Source of the DNA: Franconibacter helveticus LMG 23732
Lineage (GTDB): Bacteria; Pseudomonadota; Gammaproteobacteria; Enterobacterales; Enterobacteriaceae
Direction: 5' to 3'
DNA: 64,000 nt
NCBI RefSeq assembly: GCF_000463115.2
Contig: NZ_AWFX01000045.1
Location: 1-64,000 of the forward strand
In this document: piece by piece, positions 46,355 through 57,489 of the stretch
Layout of the letters: each line of letters starts with the position of its first letter
Position numbering within the stretch: position 1 is the stretch's first letter
Notes under the pieces: model-generated
What the model saw: the letters and a program-made list of their open reading frames with translations, nothing else
The model's database searches: none
Told to the model about the DNA's origin: nothing
Made by a program: the position numbers and the translations under genes

Positions 46355-47707
46355 ATGTTTATTGGTTTTGACTACGGCACCGCCAACTGTTCGGTTGCCG
46401 TAATGCGCGATGGCGCGCCGCAGCTGTTAACGATGGAAAATGGCTCTGCGCTTTTACCTTCAATGATCAGCGCGCCGACGCGCGAAGCGGTCAGCGAATG
46501 GCTTTATCGTCACCACGGCGTTGATGCGCAGGAAAAAGAGACCCAGGCGCTGTTAAGACGCGCCATCTCTTACAACCGCGAAGAAGATATCGACGTGACG
46601 CCGGGCAGCGTGCTGTTTGGCCTGAATGCGCTACAGCACTATATGGTCGACCCGGAAGAGGTCTGGTTCGTGAAATCGCCGAAATCGTTTCTCGGCGCAA
46701 GCGGGCTTAAGCCGCAGCAGGTGGCGCTGTTTGAAGATCTGGTCTGCTCCATGATGCTGCACATCCGCAATACCGCGCAGGCTCAGACCACAGAAGAGAT
46801 CAATCAGGCGGTGATCGGCCGGCCGATTAACTTCCAGGGACTCGGCGGCGAAGAGGCGAACGCCCAGGCGCAGGGCATTCTGGCGCGCGCGGCAAAGCGC
46901 GCCGGCTTTCAGGATGTGGTGTTTCAGTTTGAGCCGGTTGCGGCCGGTCTTGATTTTGAAGCCACCCTGCGCGACGAAAAACGGGTGCTGGTGGTGGATA
47001 TCGGCGGCGGTACGACCGACTGCTCGCTGCTGTTGATGGGGCCGCAGTGGCATGCGCGTCGCGATCGCGAAGCGAGCCTGCTTGGCCATAGCGGTTGTCG
47101 CGTGGGCGGCAACGACCTGGATATCGCGCTGGCGTTCAAACAGCTTATGCCATTGCTGGGCCTTGGCGGACTGACGGAAAAAGGCACTGCTCTGCCGGCG
47201 CTGCCCTGGTGGAACGCCTGCGCCATTAACGACGTTCCGGCGCAAAGCGATTTCTACAGTTCGGCAAACGGCCGCCTGCTGGCAGACCTGGCGCGCGATG
47301 CGCGGGAAAGCGAAAAAGTGGCGCGGCTGCAAAAAGTGTGGCGCCAGCGTCTGAGCTACCGGCTGGTGCGCGCGGCGGAAGAGAGCAAAATCGCCCTTTC
47401 CGATGCCCGCGAAACCCGCGCGCTGCTGCCGTTTATCGCCGAGGCGTTACAGACCGATATCACGCAGGACGCGCTGGAGGCGGCGCTCGACCAGCCGTTA
47501 AGCCGCATTCTTGAGCAGGTGACGCTGGCGCTGGAAACCAGCAGCGAACGCCCGGATGTGATTTACCTCACCGGCGGCAGCGCTCGCTCCCCGCTGATTA
47601 AAAAAGCGCTGGCGCAGCAGTTGCCTGGCATCCCCATCGCGGGCGGCGACGACTTCGGCTCGGTCACCGCCGGGCTTGCACGCTGGGCGCAGGTGGTATT
47701 TCGTTAA
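46355..47707 (+). CDS. yegD: Hsp70-family protein YegD
   Basis: YegD is an atypical DnaK/Hsp70 relative consisting only of the actin-like ATPase domain; its role is not established. From the ATG at 46355 (MFIGFDYGTANCSVAVMRDG) the protein has 450 residues, the E. coli length; an open frame to 46277 would add 26 unrelated residues. ATPase motifs are FIGFDYGTANCSVAV (phosphate 1), VVDIGGGTTDCSLLL (phosphate 2) and YLTGGSARSPLIKKAL (adenosine). The substrate-binding domain of true Hsp70 is absent. The stop is 3 bp from that of the convergent antitoxin gene. Confidence 0.95.
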   Translation: MFIGFDYGTANCSVAVMRDGAPQLLTMENGSALLPSMISAPTREAVSEWLYRHHGVDAQEKETQALLRRAISYNREEDIDVTPGSVLFGLNALQHYMVDPEEVWFVKSPKSFLGASGLKPQQVALFEDLVCSMMLHIRNTAQAQTTEEINQAVIGRPINFQGLGGEEANAQAQGILARAAKRAGFQDVVFQFEPVAAGLDFEATLRDEKRVLVVDIGGGTTDCSLLLMGPQWHARRDREASLLGHSGCRVGGNDLDIALAFKQLMPLLGLGGLTEKGTALPALPWWNACAINDVPAQSDFYSSANGRLLADLARDARESEKVARLQKVWRQRLSYRLVRAAEESKIALSDARETRALLPFIAEALQTDITQDALEAALDQPLSRILEQVTLALETSSERPDVIYLTGGSARSPLIKKALAQQLPGIPIAGGDDFGSVTAGLARWAQVVFR

Positions 47708-47710
47708 GCG

Positions 47711-48007
47711 TTAAAGGGGAAACACAGAGGTTTCCCCGTTTAGTTCCACTTTAAGCGAGAGTTTGCCGCCCAGCGCCTCAATATAACGTTTAAGCGTAAT
47801 GAGTTTTATATCCACGCCGCGCTGTTCCAGCGCGGCGATGGCAGGCTGGGTCACGCCCATGACCTCCGCCACTTGCTGCTGAGAGATCTCAAGTGTTTCA
47901 CGCAGCCGCTGGAGTTCAACTTCCAGAACGCTCTCTTCCGCCATCTTTTTCACCCGTTTTTGCCGTTCCGTAGGCATTTGAGCAATAACATCCTGCAATG
48001 TCTTCAT
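47711..48007 (-). CDS. XRE-family antitoxin of a type II toxin-antitoxin pair
   Basis: A 98-residue DNA-binding protein with one helix-turn-helix of the XRE/Cro type: residues 41-63, ISQQQVAEVMGVTQPAIAALEQR. It is preceded by a charged helix (about 10-38) that could wrap the toxin. It follows the toxin gene with a 4-bp ATGA overlap, as in higBA and related toxin-first modules. It should neutralise the toxin and repress the pair, probably through the dyad upstream of the toxin. The specific subfamily name cannot be set from sequence alone. Confidence 0.85.
   Translation of the reverse strand: MKTLQDVIAQMPTERQKRVKKMAEESVLEVELQRLRETLEISQQQVAEVMGVTQPAIAALEQRGVDIKLITLKRYIEALGGKLSLKVELNGETSVFPL
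47716..47737. terminator. hairpin at the convergent ends of yegD and the antitoxin gene
   Basis: GGGGAAAC/GTTTCCCC is an 8-bp stem with loop ACAGAG, lying inside the last codons of the antitoxin gene. It is flanked by TTTAACG on the minus strand and GTTTAG on the plus strand. The T-runs are short, so termination may be partial. Confidence 0.45.
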
Positions 48008-48357
48008 TTTGTCTTCTCCAGTGAATAAAGATGGCGGGAAAACGCCTCGTCAGCAAGACAGATATACGTTTCGTAAAACCGTTTTTGATCTGATTTATCG
48101 CCTGCGCACAGCATGACAGCCCGGCGCAACGGGTCAAAAGCATAAAAAAGGCGATAAGGCGCACGTGAAAACAGAAAACGCAGCTCTTTCATATTGATAT
48201 AAGCCGAACCTTTTACCTGGTCGGCCCACGGGCGGCCTAACAAAGGGCCATATCGTTCAAGCTTCGCCAGCTCTGCAATCACTTTGTCCTGTAGCTCCGG
48301 GTGTTGCTGCTGATACCAGTGCATAAAATCCGGGCTAAAAAGCACAGTCCATGTCAT
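48004..48357 (-). CDS. RelE/HigB-type toxin (Gp49-like)
   Basis: A 117-residue basic protein of the RelE/ParE superfamily, Gp49-like branch, whose members usually cleave mRNA at the ribosome. It has the family pattern of an N-terminal helix pair (PDFMHWYQQQHPELQDKVIA, ELAKLERYGPLLGRP), then beta strands MKELRFLF and YRLFYAFDPLRRAVMLCAGDKSD, with conserved Arg and Lys in this core, and the closing RFYETYICLADEAFSRHL. It comes first in the operon and overlaps the antitoxin by 4 bp. The start ATG has a GCGC/GGAGCGCAC stretch upstream as a possible ribosome site. Activity is inferred from the family. Confidence 0.85.
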   Translation of the reverse strand: MTWTVLFSPDFMHWYQQQHPELQDKVIAELAKLERYGPLLGRPWADQVKGSAYINMKELRFLFSRAPYRLFYAFDPLRRAVMLCAGDKSDQKRFYETYICLADEAFSRHLYSLEKTK

Positions 48358-48373
48358 GTGCGCTCCATAAATT

Positions 48374-48397
48374 GTAGTTTATGTTTTATCGATAAAC
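48374..48397 (-). promoter_or_regulatory. candidate operator of the toxin-antitoxin pair
   Basis: A perfect 12-bp palindrome TTTATCGATAAA (48385-48396) lies within a wider repeat GTTTAT...ATAAAC (48377-48382, 48392-48397) about 28 bp upstream of the toxin start. This is a typical place and form for autoregulation by an XRE antitoxin. Confidence 0.5.
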
Positions 48398-48500
48398 CAC
48401 ACCTTAACTACGGATAAAAAACAGCGCGAGCTAAGCGCAGCAAATGTGCGAGGCATTTCCCATGGCCTGAGCCATTCGGACTTATCCTGACTTTGTTTCA

Positions 48501-48523
48501 TATTTCCTCCATTATTCTCCGGC
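48501..48523 (+). promoter_or_regulatory. BaeR-box-like site upstream of mdtA
   Basis: ATTTCCTCCATTATT followed by CTCCGGC resembles the BaeR consensus (TTTTTCTCCATNATTGGC). It lies about 65-85 bp before the mdtA start, with a possible -10 TATCAT at 48541-48546. It implies autoregulated induction of mdtABCD-baeSR by the BaeSR system. Confidence 0.6.
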
Positions 48524-48585
48524 CTCGCGTTACTAAACTAGTATCATTACGCCTAATCGTTTCAGGAAAAGAAGACGTTTAACTT

Positions 48586-49857
48586 ATGAAAGGCAAAAAG
48601 AGTTCCCGCTGGTGGCTGGCCGCAGGGGTTGCGGTCGTGGTTATTGCCGCCGTGCTGTACTGGCGCCATGCGAATAACAGCGCGCCTGCGCAGTCGCAGG
48701 CCTCTGCGCAGCAGCGCCCGGCGTCTGGCGGCCGTAAAGGCATGCGCGGCGCCGCTCTGGCGCCAGTACAGGCTGCCGCCGCCACCAGCCAGACCGTGCC
48801 GCGCTATCTCACCGGCCTTGGCACCATTACCGCCGCCAATACCGTCACAGTGCGCAGCCGCGTCGACGGCCAGCTAATGGCGATTCATTTCCAGGAAGGG
48901 CAGCAGGTCAAAGCGGGCGATCTGCTCGCAGAAATCGACCCGAGCCAGTTTAAAGTGGCGCTGGCGCAGGCGCAGGGCCAGCTCGCCCGCGATAAAGCCA
49001 CGCTCGCTAACGCCCGCCGCGACCTTGCCCGCTATCAGCAGCTTTCTAAAACCAACCTGGTTTCCCGCCAGGAGCTGGACGCCCAGCAGGCGCTGGTGAG
49101 CGAAACCGCAGGCACCATCAAGGCCGACGAAGCGGCCGTCGCCAGCGCGCAGTTGCAGCTCGACTGGAGCCGCATTACCGCGCCCATTGACGGCCGCGTT
49201 GGTTTAAAGCAGGTGGATATCGGCAACCAGATCTCAAGCGGCGACACCACCGGCATCGTGGTGCTGACGCAAACGCACCCTATTGACCTCGTTTTTACCC
49301 TGCCGGAGAGCGAAATCGCCACCGTCGTGCAGGCGCAGAAAGCGGGACAGCGCTTAACCGTGGAAGCCTGGGATCGCACCAATAAGCAGAAACTGAGCAC
49401 TGGCGCGCTGCTGAGCTTTGATAACCAGATAGACGCCACCACCGGCACCATCAAGCTAAAAGCGCGCTTTGAAAACCAGGATGACGCGCTCTTCCCCAAC
49501 CAGTTTGTTAATGCCCGCATGCTGGTGGCGAAAGAAGAGAACGCCGTGGTTATCCCCACCGCCGCGTTGCAGATGGGTAACGAAGGCAACTTTGTCTGGG
49601 TGCTGAACGATAAAAACCAGGTCAGCAAGCACACCGTCACCACGGGTATTCAGGACAGCGAAAAAGTGGTGATTACCGCAGGCTTATCCGCAGGCGACCG
49701 CGTGGTCACCGACGGCATTGACCGCCTGACGGAAGGCGCGAAAGTGGAAGTGGTGCAGCCTGAGACGCAGGCCAGCGGCGAGCGGAAAAACGCGCCAGCC
49801 ACAGGCGATCGCGCAAGCCAACGCGGCGAAGGCGCGCGTCCGGGAGCGGCTTCCTGA
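48586..49857 (+). CDS. mdtA: multidrug efflux membrane fusion protein MdtA
   Basis: MdtA is the periplasmic adaptor joining the MdtB-MdtC RND pump to TolC; the pump exports novobiocin, bile salts and related compounds. The 423-residue protein has an N-terminal anchor/signal (about 9-25). It then has barrel-sandwich lipoyl halves around a coiled-coil hairpin ([20 protein letters not shown]), a beta-barrel ([20 protein letters not shown]) and a membrane-proximal domain. The C-terminus is a low-complexity, charged extension. Its stop overlaps the mdtB start by one base. Confidence 0.96.
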   Translation: MKGKKSSRWWLAAGVAVVVIAAVLYWRHANNSAPAQSQASAQQRPASGGRKGMRGAALAPVQAAAATSQTVPRYLTGLGTITAANTVTVRSRVDGQLMAIHFQEGQQVKAGDLLAEIDPSQFKVALAQAQGQLARDKATLANARRDLARYQQLSKTNLVSRQELDAQQALVSETAGTIKADEAAVASAQLQLDWSRITAPIDGRVGLKQVDIGNQISSGDTTGIVVLTQTHPIDLVFTLPESEIATVVQAQKAGQRLTVEAWDRTNKQKLSTGALLSFDNQIDATTGTIKLKARFENQDDALFPNQFVNARMLVAKEENAVVIPTAALQMGNEGNFVWVLNDKNQVSKHTVTTGIQDSEKVVITAGLSAGDRVVTDGIDRLTEGAKVEVVQPETQASGERKNAPATGDRASQRGEGARPGAAS

Positions 49858-52800
49858 TGCAGGTATTGCCTCCAGGGTCCACAGGCGGCCCGTCGCGCCT
49901 GTTTATTATGCGGCCTGTCGCCACCACGCTTTTGATGGTGGCTATCCTGCTTGCGGGGATCATCGGCTATCGCTTCTTGCCCGTTTCGGCGTTGCCGGAA
50001 GTGGACTACCCGACCATCCAGGTGGTGACGCTCTACCCGGGCGCCAGCCCGGACGTTGTGACATCCGCCATTACCGCGCCGCTTGAGCGCCAGTTCGGCC
50101 AGATGTCGGGCTTAAAGCAGATGGCTTCGCAAAGCTCCGGCGGCGCGTCGGTCGTCACATTGCAGTTTCAGCTAACGCTGCCGCTGGATGTGGCCGAACA
50201 GGAGGTGCAGGCTGCGATTAACGCCGCCACTAACCTGCTGCCGAACGATTTGCCGAACCCGCCGGTTTACAGCAAAGTCAACCCGGCGGACCCGCCTGTT
50301 ATGACGCTCGCCGTGACCTCCTCCGCCCTGCCGATGACGCAGGTGGAAGATATGGTCGAAACGCGCGTGGCGCAGAAAATCTCCCAGGTAGCTGGCGTAG
50401 GGCTGGTAACGCTGTCGGGCGGCCAGCGCCCGGCCGTGCGGGTAAAGCTTAACGCCCCGGCGCTGGCCTCGTTAGGGCTGACCAGCGAAACCGTACGCAC
50501 CGCCATCAGCAACGCCAACGTAAACTCGGCAAAGGGCAGCATGGACGGGCCGACCCGTGCGGTCACGCTCTCCGCCAACGATCAAATGACCTCCGCCGCG
50601 GAGTACCGCAACCTTATCATCGCTTACCAGAACGGCGCGGCGATCCGCCTTGGCGATGTAGCGACGGTCGAGCAAGGCGCGGAAAACAGCTGGCTTGGCG
50701 CCTGGGCTAATAAGCAGCAGGCAATAGTGATGAACGTGCAGCGCCAGCCGGGCGCGAACATCATTACCACCGCCGACACCATTCGTAAGATGCTGCCGAC
50801 CCTGACGCAAAGCCTGCCGAAGTCGGTGAAAGTGGAGCTGCTGACCGACCGCACCACCAATATCCGCGCCTCGGTAGACGATACTCAGCATGAGCTGATG
50901 CTCGCTATCGCGCTGGTGGTGATGATTATCTATCTCTTCCTGCGCAACGTGCCGGCGACCATTATTCCCGCTGTCGCCGTGCCGCTCTCGCTGGTAGGCA
51001 CCTTTGCCGTAATGGTTTTTCTGGATTTCTCCATCAACAACCTGACGCTGATGGCGCTGACCATCGCCACCGGCTTTGTGGTGGATGACGCCATCGTGGT
51101 GATTGAGAACATCTCGCGTTATATCGAAAAGGGCGAGAAGCCGCTGGCCGCGGCGCTGAAAGGCGCGGGGGAAATCGGCTTCACCATTATTTCGCTGACC
51201 TTTTCGCTGATTGCGGTGCTGATCCCACTGCTGTTTATGGGCGATATCGTAGGGCGTCTGTTCCGCGAGTTCGCCGTGACGCTGGCGGTCGCGATTTTGA
51301 TTTCCGCCGTGGTCTCGCTGACGCTCACGCCGATGATGTGCGCGCGTATGTTGAGCCACGAATCGCTGCGCAAGCAAAACCGCTTTTCACGGGCTTCCGA
51401 GCGCTTTTTCGACCGCGTTATCGCAGGCTATGGGCGTCTGCTCAAGCGAGTATTAAGCCACCCGTGGCTGACGCTTGGCGTGGCGTTCGGCACGCTGGCG
51501 CTCACTGTTTTGCTGTGGGTGTTTATCCCGAAAGGCTTTTTCCCGGTTCAGGATAACGGCATTATCCAGGGCACGTTGCAGGCGCCGCAGTCCGCGTCGT
51601 TCTCCAGCATGGCGCAACGCCAGCGGCAGGTGGCGGACGTCATCCTTAACGATCCGGCGGTGGAAAGCCTCACGTCGTTTGTGGGCGTGGACGGCACCAA
51701 CCCTTCGCTTAACAGCGCTCGCCTGCAAATTAACCTCAAAGCGCTGGATGAACGCGACGACCGGGTGCAAACGGTTATCGATCGTCTGCAACAGGAAGTG
51801 GCGAAAGTGCCGGGCGTGCAGCTTTATCTGCAACCCATTCAGGATTTGACTATCGACACCCAGGTGAGCCGCACCCAGTATCAGTTCACGTTGCAGGCCA
51901 CCTCGCTTGAGGCGCTCAGCACCTGGGTGCCGAAGCTGATGGACGAACTGCGCACGCGCCCGGAACTGGCGGACGTCAGCAGCGACTGGCAGGACCAGGG
52001 TCTGGTGGCGTATGTGAATGTGGATCGCGCCAGCGCCAGCCGCCTTGGCATCAGCATGGCGGATGTTGACAACGCGCTGTATAACGCTTTCGGCCAGCGT
52101 CTGATCTCCACTATTTACACCCAGGCGAACCAGTATCGCGTGGTGCTGGAGCATAATGCTGACGCCACGCCGGGCCTTGCCGCGCTGGACAACGTGCGCC
52201 TCGCCAGCAGCGAAGGCGGCGCGGTGCCGCTCAGCAGCATTGCGAAAGTGGAACAGCGCTTCGGGCCGCTGTCGATAAACCATCTGGACCAGTTCCCTTC
52301 CACGACCATTTCCTTCAACGTGCCGGAAGATTACTCGCTGGGCGATGCGGTGCAGGCGGTGACCGAGGCGGAACAGGCGCTCGCCTTCCCGACGGATATC
52401 ACCACCTCTTTCCAGGGCAGCACGCTCGCATTCCAGGCCGCGCTCGGCAGCACCATCTGGCTGATTGTCGCCTCGGTTGTGGCGATGTACATCGTGCTTG
52501 GCGTGCTTTATGAGAGCTTTATCCACCCGATAACCATTCTCTCTACGCTGCCTACCGCAGGCGTCGGCGCGCTGCTGGCGCTGTTGCTGGCTGGCAGCGA
52601 GCTGGATGTTATCGCCATTATCGGCATCATTTTGCTTATTGGCATCGTGAAGAAAAACGCCATCATGATGATCGACTTCGCGCTGGCGGCGGAGCGCGAG
52701 CAGGGAATGTCGCCTTATGAAGCCATTTACCAGGCCTGCCTGCTGCGCTTTCGGCCCATTCTCATGACCACGCTTGCGGCGCTGCTGGGCGCGCTGCCGC

Positions 52801-52979
52801 TGATGCTCAGCAGCGGCGTGGGCGCGGAACTCAGGCTCCCGCTCGGCATCGGCATGGTGGGCGGTCTGCTGGTAAGCCAGGTGCTGACGCTCTTTACCAC
52901 GCCTGTGATTTATCTGCTGTTCGACAGACTTTCGCACTACGCCCGCAGCCGCTTCCCGAAGCGTGAAGAGGAGGCGTAA
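49857..52979 (+). CDS. mdtB: RND efflux pump subunit MdtB
   Basis: MdtB is one of the two RND subunits of the MdtABC heterotrimeric (B2C) proton-driven pump. It is 1040 residues with the standard 12 helices and two large periplasmic loops. It begins [24 protein letters not shown], split here for length. TM4 carries the proton-relay region [17 protein letters not shown] with the paired aspartates, and the second half has the matching [18 protein letters not shown]. It overlaps mdtA by one base (TGATG) and is followed without a gap by mdtC. Confidence 0.97.
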   Translation: MQVLPPGSTGGPSRLFIMRPVATTLLMVAILLAGIIGYRFLPVSALPEVDYPTIQVVTLYPGASPDVVTSAITAPLERQFGQMSGLKQMASQSSGGASVVTLQFQLTLPLDVAEQEVQAAINAATNLLPNDLPNPPVYSKVNPADPPVMTLAVTSSALPMTQVEDMVETRVAQKISQVAGVGLVTLSGGQRPAVRVKLNAPALASLGLTSETVRTAISNANVNSAKGSMDGPTRAVTLSANDQMTSAAEYRNLIIAYQNGAAIRLGDVATVEQGAENSWLGAWANKQQAIVMNVQRQPGANIITTADTIRKMLPTLTQSLPKSVKVELLTDRTTNIRASVDDTQHELMLAIALVVMIIYLFLRNVPATIIPAVAVPLSLVGTFAVMVFLDFSINNLTLMALTIATGFVVDDAIVVIENISRYIEKGEKPLAAALKGAGEIGFTIISLTFSLIAVLIPLLFMGDIVGRLFREFAVTLAVAILISAVVSLTLTPMMCARMLSHESLRKQNRFSRASERFFDRVIAGYGRLLKRVLSHPWLTLGVAFGTLALTVLLWVFIPKGFFPVQDNGIIQGTLQAPQSASFSSMAQRQRQVADVILNDPAVESLTSFVGVDGTNPSLNSARLQINLKALDERDDRVQTVIDRLQQEVAKVPGVQLYLQPIQDLTIDTQVSRTQYQFTLQATSLEALSTWVPKLMDELRTRPELADVSSDWQDQGLVAYVNVDRASASRLGISMADVDNALYNAFGQRLISTIYTQANQYRVVLEHNADATPGLAALDNVRLASSEGGAVPLSSIAKVEQRFGPLSINHLDQFPSTTISFNVPEDYSLGDAVQAVTEAEQALAFPTDITTSFQGSTLAFQAALGSTIWLIVASVVAMYIVLGVLYESFIHPITILSTLPTAGVGALLALLLAGSELDVIAIIGIILLIGIVKKNAIMMIDFALAAEREQGMSPYEAIYQACLLRFRPILMTTLAALLGALPLMLSSGVGAELRLPLGIGMVGGLLVSQVLTLFTTPVIYLLFDRLSHYARSRFPKREEEA

Positions 52980-55900
52980 GTGAAGTTTTACGCCCTCTTT
53001 ATTTACCGTCCGGTGGCGACGATTTTGCTGACCGTCGCCCTGACGCTTTGCGGCGTGCTGGGGTTTCGCCTGCTGCCGGTCGCCCCGCTGCCGCAGGTCG
53101 ACTTTCCGGTGATCATGGTCAGCGCTTCGCTCCCGGGGGCGTCGCCGGAAACCATGGCGTCATCGGTGGCGACGCCGCTTGAGCGGGCGCTCGGGCGCAT
53201 CGCGGGCGTTAACGAAATGACCTCGTCAAGCTCGCTTGGCAGCACGCGCATTATCCTGGAGTTCAACTTCGACCGCGACATCAACGGCGCGGCGCGGGAC
53301 GTGCAGGCGGCCATCAACGCCGCGCAGAGCCTGCTGCCAAGCGGCATGCCCTCGCGTCCCACCTATCGCAAGGCCAACCCCTCCGACGCGCCGATCATGA
53401 TCCTGACGCTGACCTCGGACACCTACTCCCAGGGCGAGCTTTATGATTACGCTTCAACGCAGCTTGCGCAGACCATCGCGCAGATTGACGGCGTGGGCGA
53501 TGTGGACGTGGGCGGCAGTTCGCTGCCTGCCGTGCGGGTGGCGCTTAACCCGCAGGCGCTGTTTAATCAGGGCGTCTCGCTGGATGCGGTGCGAAGCGCC
53601 ATCAGCGACAGCAACGTGCGTCGCCCGCAGGGTGCAGTGGAAGACGCCAGCCGCCGCTGGCAGTTGCAGACCAACGACGAGCTGAAAACCGCCGCTGAGT
53701 ATCAGCCCGTGATTGTGCATTACAACAATGGCGCGGCGGTGCGTTTAAGCGACGTGGCGACCATCACCGACTCGGTGCAGGATGTGCGCAACGCGGGCAT
53801 GACCAACGCCAAACCCGCCATTCTGCTGATGATCCGCAAGCTTCCCGAAGCCAATATCATCCAGACAGTCGACCGCATCCGCGCAAAAGTACCGGAGCTT
53901 CGCAACACCATTCCCGCGGCTATTGATTTGCAGATAGCCCAGGACCGCTCGCCGACTATCCGCGCCTCGCTCGCAGAGGTGGAGCAGACGCTGGCTATCT
54001 CTGTTGCGCTGGTTATTCTGGTGGTCTTTTTGTTCCTGCGCGACGGGCGCGCCACTTTTATTCCGGCGGTAGCGGTGCCGGTCTCGCTGATTGGCACCTG
54101 CGCGGCAATGTACCTGTGCGGATTCAGCCTGAATAACCTTTCGCTGATGGCGCTGACTATCGCGACCGGCTTTGTGGTGGATGACGCCATCGTGGTGCTG
54201 GAAAACATTGCCCGTCACCTGGAAGCGGGGATGAAACCGTTGCAGGCGGCGTTGCAGGGGGTGCGGGAAGTCGGCTTTACGGTGCTTTCCATGAGCCTGT
54301 CGCTGGTGGCGGTGTTCCTGCCGCTGCTGCTGATGGGCGGCCTGCCTGGCAGGCTGTTCCGCGAGTTCGCCGTGACGCTTTCGGTAGCGATAGGCATTTC
54401 TATGGTGGTTTCGCTTACGCTTACCCCAATGATGTGCGGCTGGCTGCTGAAAAGCGAAAAGCCGCACCGCCCCGCCCGCAAGCGCGGCGTAGGCCGGCTG
54501 CTTGTCGCGCTCCAGGAAAGGTATGCGCGCTCGCTGAAATGGGTGCTTAACCATGCGCGGCTGGTGGGCGTGATTTTCATCGCCACCATCGCCCTTAACG
54601 TCTGGCTTTATATCGCCATTCCGAAAACCTTCTTCCCGGAACAGGATACCGGCCAGCTGATGGGCGGCATCCAGGCGGATCAAAGCATCTCTTTCCAGGC
54701 GATGCGCGGCAAGCTGCAAAACTTCATGAAGATTATTCGCGACGACCCGGCGGTGGATAACGTCACCGGCTTTACCGGCGGCTCGCGGGTGAACAGCGGC
54801 ATGATGTTTATTACGCTTAAGCCGCGCGATGAGCGCAACGAAAGCGCCCAGCAGGTTATTGACCGGCTGCGTAAAAAACTCGCTAAAGAGCCGGGCGCCA
54901 GCCTGTTTCTGATGGCGGTGCAGGATATCCGCGTCGGCGGGCGTCAGGCTAACGCCAGCTATCAGTACACGCTGCTTTCCGACGACCTCGCCGCGCTGCG
55001 GGAATGGGAGCCGAAGATCCGCGCCGCCTTCGCGAAGCTCCCGGAGCTTGCCGACGTGAACTCCGATCAGCAGGACAACGGCGCGGAGATGAACCTGATT
55101 TACGATCGCGAAACGATGTCGCGGCTTGGCATTAGCGTGCAGGACGCCAACAACCTGCTGAATAACGCCTTCGGCCAGCGGCAAATCTCCACTATCTATG
55201 AGGCGCTGAACCAGTACAAAGTGGTGATGGAGGTCGACCCGCGCTACACCCAGGATATCAGCGCGCTGAATCAGATGTTTGTGGTGAACAGCGAAGGCAA
55301 ACCTATCCCGCTCTCTTATTTCGCGAAGTGGCAGCCAGCCAATGCGCCGCTCTCCGTAAACCACCAGGGCTTGTCGGCCTCGTCCACCATCGCCTTTAAC
55401 CTGCCGACCGGCGTGTCGCTGTCGCAGGCAAGCGAGGCGATTGAGCGCGCCATGGTTTCTCTTGGCGTGCCCTCAACAGTGCGCGGCAGCTTCGCCGGCA
55501 CCGCGCAGGTCTTCCAGGAGACGATGAATTCGCAGGTGATCCTGATCCTCGCCGCCATCGCCACGGTGTATATCGTGCTGGGCATACTCTATGAGAGCTA
55601 TGTGCATCCGCTGACGATCCTTTCCACCCTGCCCTCGGCGGGCGTGGGGGCGCTGCTGGCGCTGGAGTGGTTCGGCGCGCCGTTTAGCCTGATCGCGCTC
55701 ATCGGTATTATGCTATTGATTGGCATAGTGAAGAAGAACGCCATCATGATGGTGGATTTCGCCATCGAGGCGCAGCGCAACGGCAACCTGACGCCGCAGG
55801 AGGCCATTTTCCAGGCGAGCCTGCTGCGTTTTCGCCCCATCATGATGACCACGCTTGCGGCGCTGTTCGGCGCGCTCCCGCTGGTGCTCTCCGGCGGCGA

Positions 55901-56069
55901 CGGCTCGGAACTGCGCCAGCCGCTCGGCATCACTATCGTCGGCGGCCTGGTCATGAGCCAGCTACTGACGCTCTACACCACGCCGGTGGTATATCTTTTC
56001 TTTGACCGCTTACGGCTGCGCTTTGCGCGTAAGCCAAAACAGGATGAACCATTATCGATAAGTGAGTAA
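52980..56069 (+). CDS. mdtC: RND efflux pump subunit MdtC
   Basis: MdtC is the second RND subunit of the pump. It is 1029 residues (E. coli 1025). The GTG start follows the mdtB TAA directly, so its translation probably depends on MdtB. It has the same architecture as Mdt[20 protein letters not shown] at the start, the proton-relay [19 protein letters not shown] with two Asp, and [18 protein letters not shown] in the second half. In the known MdtB2C complex, MdtC is thought to bind substrate while MdtB carries proton flow. Its end overlaps the possible GTG of mdtD. Confidence 0.97.
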   Translation: MKFYALFIYRPVATILLTVALTLCGVLGFRLLPVAPLPQVDFPVIMVSASLPGASPETMASSVATPLERALGRIAGVNEMTSSSSLGSTRIILEFNFDRDINGAARDVQAAINAAQSLLPSGMPSRPTYRKANPSDAPIMILTLTSDTYSQGELYDYASTQLAQTIAQIDGVGDVDVGGSSLPAVRVALNPQALFNQGVSLDAVRSAISDSNVRRPQGAVEDASRRWQLQTNDELKTAAEYQPVIVHYNNGAAVRLSDVATITDSVQDVRNAGMTNAKPAILLMIRKLPEANIIQTVDRIRAKVPELRNTIPAAIDLQIAQDRSPTIRASLAEVEQTLAISVALVILVVFLFLRDGRATFIPAVAVPVSLIGTCAAMYLCGFSLNNLSLMALTIATGFVVDDAIVVLENIARHLEAGMKPLQAALQGVREVGFTVLSMSLSLVAVFLPLLLMGGLPGRLFREFAVTLSVAIGISMVVSLTLTPMMCGWLLKSEKPHRPARKRGVGRLLVALQERYARSLKWVLNHARLVGVIFIATIALNVWLYIAIPKTFFPEQDTGQLMGGIQADQSISFQAMRGKLQNFMKIIRDDPAVDNVTGFTGGSRVNSGMMFITLKPRDERNESAQQVIDRLRKKLAKEPGASLFLMAVQDIRVGGRQANASYQYTLLSDDLAALREWEPKIRAAFAKLPELADVNSDQQDNGAEMNLIYDRETMSRLGISVQDANNLLNNAFGQRQISTIYEALNQYKVVMEVDPRYTQDISALNQMFVVNSEGKPIPLSYFAKWQPANAPLSVNHQGLSASSTIAFNLPTGVSLSQASEAIERAMVSLGVPSTVRGSFAGTAQVFQETMNSQVILILAAIATVYIVLGILYESYVHPLTILSTLPSAGVGALLALEWFGAPFSLIALIGIMLLIGIVKKNAIMMVDFAIEAQRNGNLTPQEAIFQASLLRFRPIMMTTLAALFGALPLVLSGGDGSELRQPLGITIVGGLVMSQLLTLYTTPVVYLFFDRLRLRFARKPKQDEPLSISE

Positions 56070-56073
56070 GCCT

Positions 56074-57489
56074 ATGACAGACCTGCCCAACAGCGTGCGC
56101 TGGCAACTGTGGATTGTCGCTTTCGGCTTCTTTATGCAGTCGCTCGACACCACTATCGTCAATACCGCCCTCCCCTCCATGGCGCAAAGCCTGGGGGAGA
56201 GCCCGCTTCATATGCACATGGTGATAGTCGCCTATGTGTTGACGGTGGCGGTCACGCTGCCCGCCAGCGGTTGGCTGGCGGACCGGGTAGGGGTGCGCAA
56301 TATCTTCTTTTGCGCCATTGTCATTTTTACGCTCGGCTCGCTGTTTTGCGCCCAGGCTAACTCGCTTAATGGTCTGGTGGCGGCGCGGGTGGTGCAAGGG
56401 ATAGGCGGGGCGATGATGGTGCCGGTGGGCAGGCTGACGGTGATGAAAATTGTGCCGCGCGAGCAATACATGGCGGCGATGACTTTCGTTACCCTGCCAG
56501 GCCAGGTCGGGCCGCTGCTCGGCCCGGCGCTCGGCGGCGTGCTGGTGGAATATGCCTCGTGGCACTGGATTTTTTTAATCAACCTGCCGGTGGGCGTTGT
56601 GGGCGCTATCGCCACCTTATGGCTGATGCCCAATTACACCATGCAGACCCGGCGCTTTGATTTTTCCGGCTTTTTACTGCTGGCCGTGGGAATGGCGGCG
56701 CTGACGCTGGCGCTGGACGGGCAAAAAGGGCTCGGCATTTCGCCCCTGTCGCTGAGCCTGCTTATCTCTGCGGGCGCCGCCGCCCTTCTCTTTTACCTGT
56801 GGCATGCGCGCGGCAATGAATCAGCGCTCTTTAACCTGCGGCTTTTCGACACCCGAACCTTTTCGCTGGGGCTGTTCGGCAGCCTGTGCGGACGCATCGG
56901 CAGCGGCATGCTGCCCTTTATGACGCCGATTTTCCTGCAAATCGGCCTTGGCTTTTCGCCCTTTTACGCCGGGCTGATGATGATCCCGATGGTGCTTGGC
57001 AGCATGGGGATGAAGCGCATTGTGGTGCAGGTGGTGAACCGCTTTGGCTACCGCAAAACGCTGGTGGCCTCAACGCTTGGGCTTGCGCTTATCAGCCTGC
57101 TGTTTATGTGGGTGGGGCTGATGGGCTGGTATTATCTGCTGCCGGTGGTGCTGTTCTTCCAGGGAGTAATCAACTCGGTGCGTTTCTCCTCAATGAACAC
57201 CCTGACGCTGCGCGATCTGCCGGACGAGCTGGCGAGCGGCGGCAACAGCCTGCTGTCGATGGTGATGCAGCTCTCCATGAGTATTGGCGTCTCGGTCGCC
57301 GGGATCCTCCTTGGCGCCTTCGGCCATAACCAGCTGGCGGCGGACAGCGGCATTGCCCACCAGGTCTTTCTTTATACCTATATGTGCATGGCGGTGATTA
57401 TCGCCCTGCCCGCGCTGGTGTTCGCCCGCGTGCCGAAGGACACGATGAAAAACGTCGTTATCGCACGGCGTAAAAGGAGCCATAAGTAA
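56074..57489 (+). CDS. mdtD: MFS transporter MdtD
   Basis: MdtD is a DHA2-type major facilitator protein in the mdt operon, not needed for MdtABC drug efflux; E. coli MdtD has been linked to iron-citrate export. From the ATG at 56074 ([13 protein letters not shown]) it has 471 residues, equal to E. coli MdtD; a GTG at 56062 would add MSKP and overlap mdtC. About 14 helices are predicted, with the TM1 motif [20 protein letters not shown] and the loop motif [14 protein letters not shown]. It ends directly at the baeS start. Confidence 0.95.
   Translation: MTDLPNSVRWQLWIVAFGFFMQSLDTTIVNTALPSMAQSLGESPLHMHMVIVAYVLTVAVTLPASGWLADRVGVRNIFFCAIVIFTLGSLFCAQANSLNGLVAARVVQGIGGAMMVPVGRLTVMKIVPREQYMAAMTFVTLPGQVGPLLGPALGGVLVEYASWHWIFLINLPVGVVGAIATLWLMPNYTMQTRRFDFSGFLLLAVGMAALTLALDGQKGLGISPLSLSLLISAGAAALLFYLWHARGNESALFNLRLFDTRTFSLGLFGSLCGRIGSGMLPFMTPIFLQIGLGFSPFYAGLMMIPMVLGSMGMKRIVVQVVNRFGYRKTLVASTLGLALISLLFMWVGLMGWYYLLPVVLFFQGVINSVRFSSMNTLTLRDLPDELASGGNSLLSMVMQLSMSIGVSVAGILLGAFGHNQLAADSGIAHQVFLYTYMCMAVIIALPALVFARVPKDTMKNVVIARRKRSHK

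Noticed and set aside
51453..52937. 494-residue open frame on the minus strand
   Set aside because: It is the antisense shadow of mdtB with low-complexity RH/QQ content.
53745..55364. 539-residue open frame on the minus strand
   Set aside because: It lies wholly inside mdtC, is His/Arg-rich and has no recognisable domain; GC-rich antisense frames are expected here.
56062..56073. GTG start of mdtD overlapping mdtC
   Set aside because: The ATG at 56074 matches the known MdtD N-terminus exactly.
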